A stretch of 6,655 nucleotides of DNA from an uncultured Candidatus Saccharibacteria bacterium (lineage in GTDB: Bacteria > Patescibacteriota > Saccharimonadia > Saccharimonadales > Saccharimonadaceae), in assembly GCA_937902295.1 (NCBI GenBank), contig CALGUM010000101.1, forward strand, positions 1 through 6,655. Reading direction: 5' to 3'. The position numbers were made by a program, and so were the translations under genes. Below are positions 5,579-6,655 of this stretch, in pieces. The notes under the pieces were generated by a model, which did not search any database, was not told the DNA's origin, and was given only the letters and a program-made list of their open reading frames with translations. Numbering within the stretch: position 1 is the stretch's first letter; the number at the start of each line of letters is the position of its first letter.

Positions 5579-5608
5579 AGCATACCAGCTTACTTGAGGA
5601 TGAGCCAA
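5579..5608 (-). promoter_or_regulatory. Promoter of the serine hydrolase gene
   Basis: On the minus strand TTGGCT (5608-5603), an 18-base spacer, then TGG-TATGCT (5587-5579) form a weak extended -10 promoter. The hexamer ends eight bases before the ATG at 5570, so the leader would be about one or two bases. If correct it places the longer TTG start (5627) upstream of the transcript and excludes it. Confidence 0.4.
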
Positions 5609-5670
5609 CTCTAATACAAACTCTCAATATGACAAATTGAGGTTCTTATTTCGTACATAATGCTGTACCA

Positions 5671-5699
5671 TTTCCATGACACATCGAAATTGATACAAT
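5671..5699 (+). promoter_or_regulatory. Promoter of the 64-residue membrane protein
   Basis: TTTCCA (5671-5676, four of six), a 17-base spacer, and TGA-TACAAT (5691-5699). Exactly six bases separate the hexamer from the ATG at 5706, so the A of ATG is the expected first transcribed base. The -10 overlaps a small inverted repeat, AATTG-ATA-CAATT (5688-5700). Confidence 0.6.
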
Positions 5700-5705
5700 T
5701 ATCAC

Positions 5706-5900
5706 ATGAATGCCGATAAAATAAAGTATATTGCAGATCAGATTATAGGCCTCATACCACCTGGATTTTCATTCGGGGACAATTACAGACAGCATACACT
5801 AACGGTTGCGGTACTTATTTGTATCGCCGCCTTTGGGGCACTTATACTATTCGGAAGTGCAGGAATCATGATTCTTCTCAACTACCTTGAGTCATTATAA
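5706..5900 (+). CDS. Small single-pass membrane protein, function unknown
   Basis: This 64-residue protein has a polar N-terminal part (MNADKIKYIADQIIGLIPPGFSFGDNYRQH), of which residues 4-17 could be amphipathic. One strong membrane segment runs from about residue 31 to 60 (LTVAVLICIAAFGALILFGS, then AGIMILLNYL). I recognise no family. No Shine-Dalgarno precedes ATG, but an extended -10 promoter ends six bases before it, predicting a leaderless mRNA. The stop is TAA. It is divergent from the envelope serine hydrolase and 65 bases upstream of the ATPase gene, which seems to have its own promoter. Support for it being real comes from the promoter geometry and the clean hydrophobic profile, not from known homologues. 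Confidence 0.62.
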   Translation: MNADKIKYIADQIIGLIPPGFSFGDNYRQHTLTVAVLICIAAFGALILFGSAGIMILLNYLESL

Positions 5901-5950
5901 ATAGTAACAACTCACCACGATAACTCTGTAGCGCGTAGAATTAGCAAATC

Positions 5951-5959
5951 TGTTATCAT
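5951..5959 (+). promoter_or_regulatory. Extended -10 promoter of the ATPase gene
   Basis: TGT-TATCAT (5951-5959) ends six bases before the ATG at 5966, the same spacing as in the gene before it. It predicts a leaderless transcript starting at the A of ATG. No -35 element is recognisable at 16-18 bases. Confidence 0.5.
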
Positions 5960-5965
5960 ACGTTC

Positions 5966-6655
5966 ATGTATGAATCATTCATAAGAGGTGTTCGACTAAA
6001 GAAAATAGATGAAGTACTCTATCCTTTCTCTATTCCTGCAGTCAGAGACTTTGAGTCTATAGATTTCAATAAACCTGTCACTTTTTTTGTTGGTGAAAAT
6101 GGAGCGGGCAAATCAACACTTATTGAATCGATTGCTGTTGCAGCGGGATTCAATGCGGAAGGCGGAACAAAAAACTATAACTTTAGTTCTCTAGATACTA
6201 CGTCATCTTTAGACGAAAAACTCACACTTGTTAGAGGGGCTCGCCGTGAAAAGTACGGGTATTTCTTAAGAGCCGAAAGCTTTTACACAACTGCTAATTA
6301 TGCAGAAACACAAAACATTCTATTCAATGATACACATATTCATGAGCAGTCGCATGGAGAAGCGTTCTTTTCAATCATCAAGGAGTTTAGACCAGGGTTA
6401 TTTATATTCGACGAGCCTGAATCAGCGTTATCGCCACAGCGACAGTTGGCGCTACTCGTCGCGATGCACGACCTAGTCAAGCAAGGATCTCAGTTTATTA
6501 TCGCGACCCACTCACCACTCCTTCTCGCCTACCCTGGTGCAAGCATTTATCAACTTACTAGCAGTGGCGTTGATAAAGTTGAGTATGATGATGTCGAGCA
6601 TGTTACTATAACACGAGATTTTCTAGATGACCCAGCACGATATACCCAAAGACTT
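5966..6655 (+). CDS. AAA/ABC-type ATPase of the COG3910 kind (cut by right edge)
   Basis: The visible 230 residues contain all the parts of an ABC-like ATP-binding domain. Walker A is GENGAGKST at 43-51. The signature-like EQSHGEAF is at 127-134. Walker B is GLFIFDEPESALSP at 144-157 with catalytic E150, and the switch histidine is H182 in IIATHSP. The short, single-domain layout with HEQSHGEAF matches stand-alone predicted ATPases (COG3910, AAA_21/SMC-like). These are usually about 240-250 residues, so little is missing. There is no long coiled coil like that of SMC, RecF or RecN, and no TOPRIM domain in view, so it is not an OLD-family nuclease as far as seen. Cytoplasmic; cellular role unknown. 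Start: ATG 5966 has no Shine-Dalgarno but an extended -10 ends six bases before it. The upstream gene encodes a small membrane protein, which may or may not be a partner. Confidence 0.85.
   Translation, partial: MYESFIRGVRLKKIDEVLYPFSIPAVRDFESIDFNKPVTFFVGENGAGKSTLIESIAVAAGFNAEGGTKNYNFSSLDTTSSLDEKLTLVRGARREKYGYFLRAESFYTTANYAETQNILFNDTHIHEQSHGEAFFSIIKEFRPGLFIFDEPESALSPQRQLALLVAMHDLVKQGSQFIIATHSPLLLAYPGASIYQLTSSGVDKVEYDDVEHVTITRDFLDDPARYTQRL

Noticed and set aside
5571..5627. Upstream TTG start giving a 486-residue serine hydrolase
   Set aside because: The extra residues do not form a better signal peptide, and the likely promoter lies inside this extension, just before ATG 5570.
5648..5690. 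ATTTCG ... CGAAAT inverted repeat around the 5706 promoter
   Set aside because: Six-base arms 31 bases apart are expected by chance in AT-rich intergenic DNA.
1..6655. Possible UGA recoding (as in some CPR lineages), because no gene here ends in TGA
   Set aside because: Six complete genes end in TAA (five) or TAG (one), too few to mean much. The tRNA-Gly has anticodon UCC rather than UCA, and no frame needs an in-frame TGA read-through.
5706..6655. Anti-phage defence system built on the ATPase
   Set aside because: No nuclease, TOPRIM, toxin or reverse-transcriptase partner is visible, and the surroundings are housekeeping genes. The sequence to the right is not available.

Overview
This is a compact stretch of a bacterial chromosome with moderate-to-low GC. 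It has short intergenic gaps, three single tRNA genes with CCA encoded in the DNA, a bacterial class I lysyl-tRNA synthetase, and several genes whose promoter -10 box sits only 6-9 bases from the start codon. The mix of small genes, class I LysRS and probable leaderless messages fits a reduced-genome lineage such as Patescibacteria/CPR (for example a Saccharibacteria-like organism). That placement is inference; no phylogenetic marker was compared. There is no sign of an insertion sequence, prophage, CRISPR array or recent transfer.

Left part, minus strand (1-890): tRNA-Gly(UCC), then a 2H-family phosphoesterase, then a small membrane protein cut by the left edge. Each unit seems to be transcribed separately. 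A small hairpin terminator with a T6 run follows the tRNA and the phosphoesterase, and each T6 run abuts the extended -10 promoter of the next gene. The two linkers share the same core sequence.

Centre-left, plus strand (900-2107): a promoter that is nearly a mirror image of the tRNA-Gly promoter drives a two-gene unit, a single-domain cupin followed by a charged, probably disordered protein of unknown function. With no terminator visible after the second gene, transcripts may read into tRNA-His(GUG), which also has its own promoter. A perfect 15-bp hairpin closes the block.

Centre (2150-4012): lysS, a complete class I lysyl-tRNA synthetase behind a good sigma70-like promoter and a short SD, then tRNA-Arg(UCU) from its own TGCTATAAT promoter. 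The Arg tRNA has an unusually weak anticodon stem.

Right part (4013-6655): an imperfect hairpin separates tRNA-Arg from a convergent minus-strand gene. That gene encodes an exported beta-lactamase-fold serine hydrolase with three C-terminal membrane helices, probably acting at the cell envelope. Divergent from it are a 64-residue single-pass membrane protein and an AAA/ABC-type ATPase of the COG3910 kind that runs off the right edge. Both have an extended -10 ending exactly six bases before ATG, which predicts leaderless mRNAs.

Most genes here are ordinary housekeeping or envelope genes. I see no convincing new multi-gene system. The most unusual signal is regulatory: a nearly universal TGN-TANNNT promoter, terminator-promoter fusions, and mixed leaderless and SD-led translation in one short stretch.
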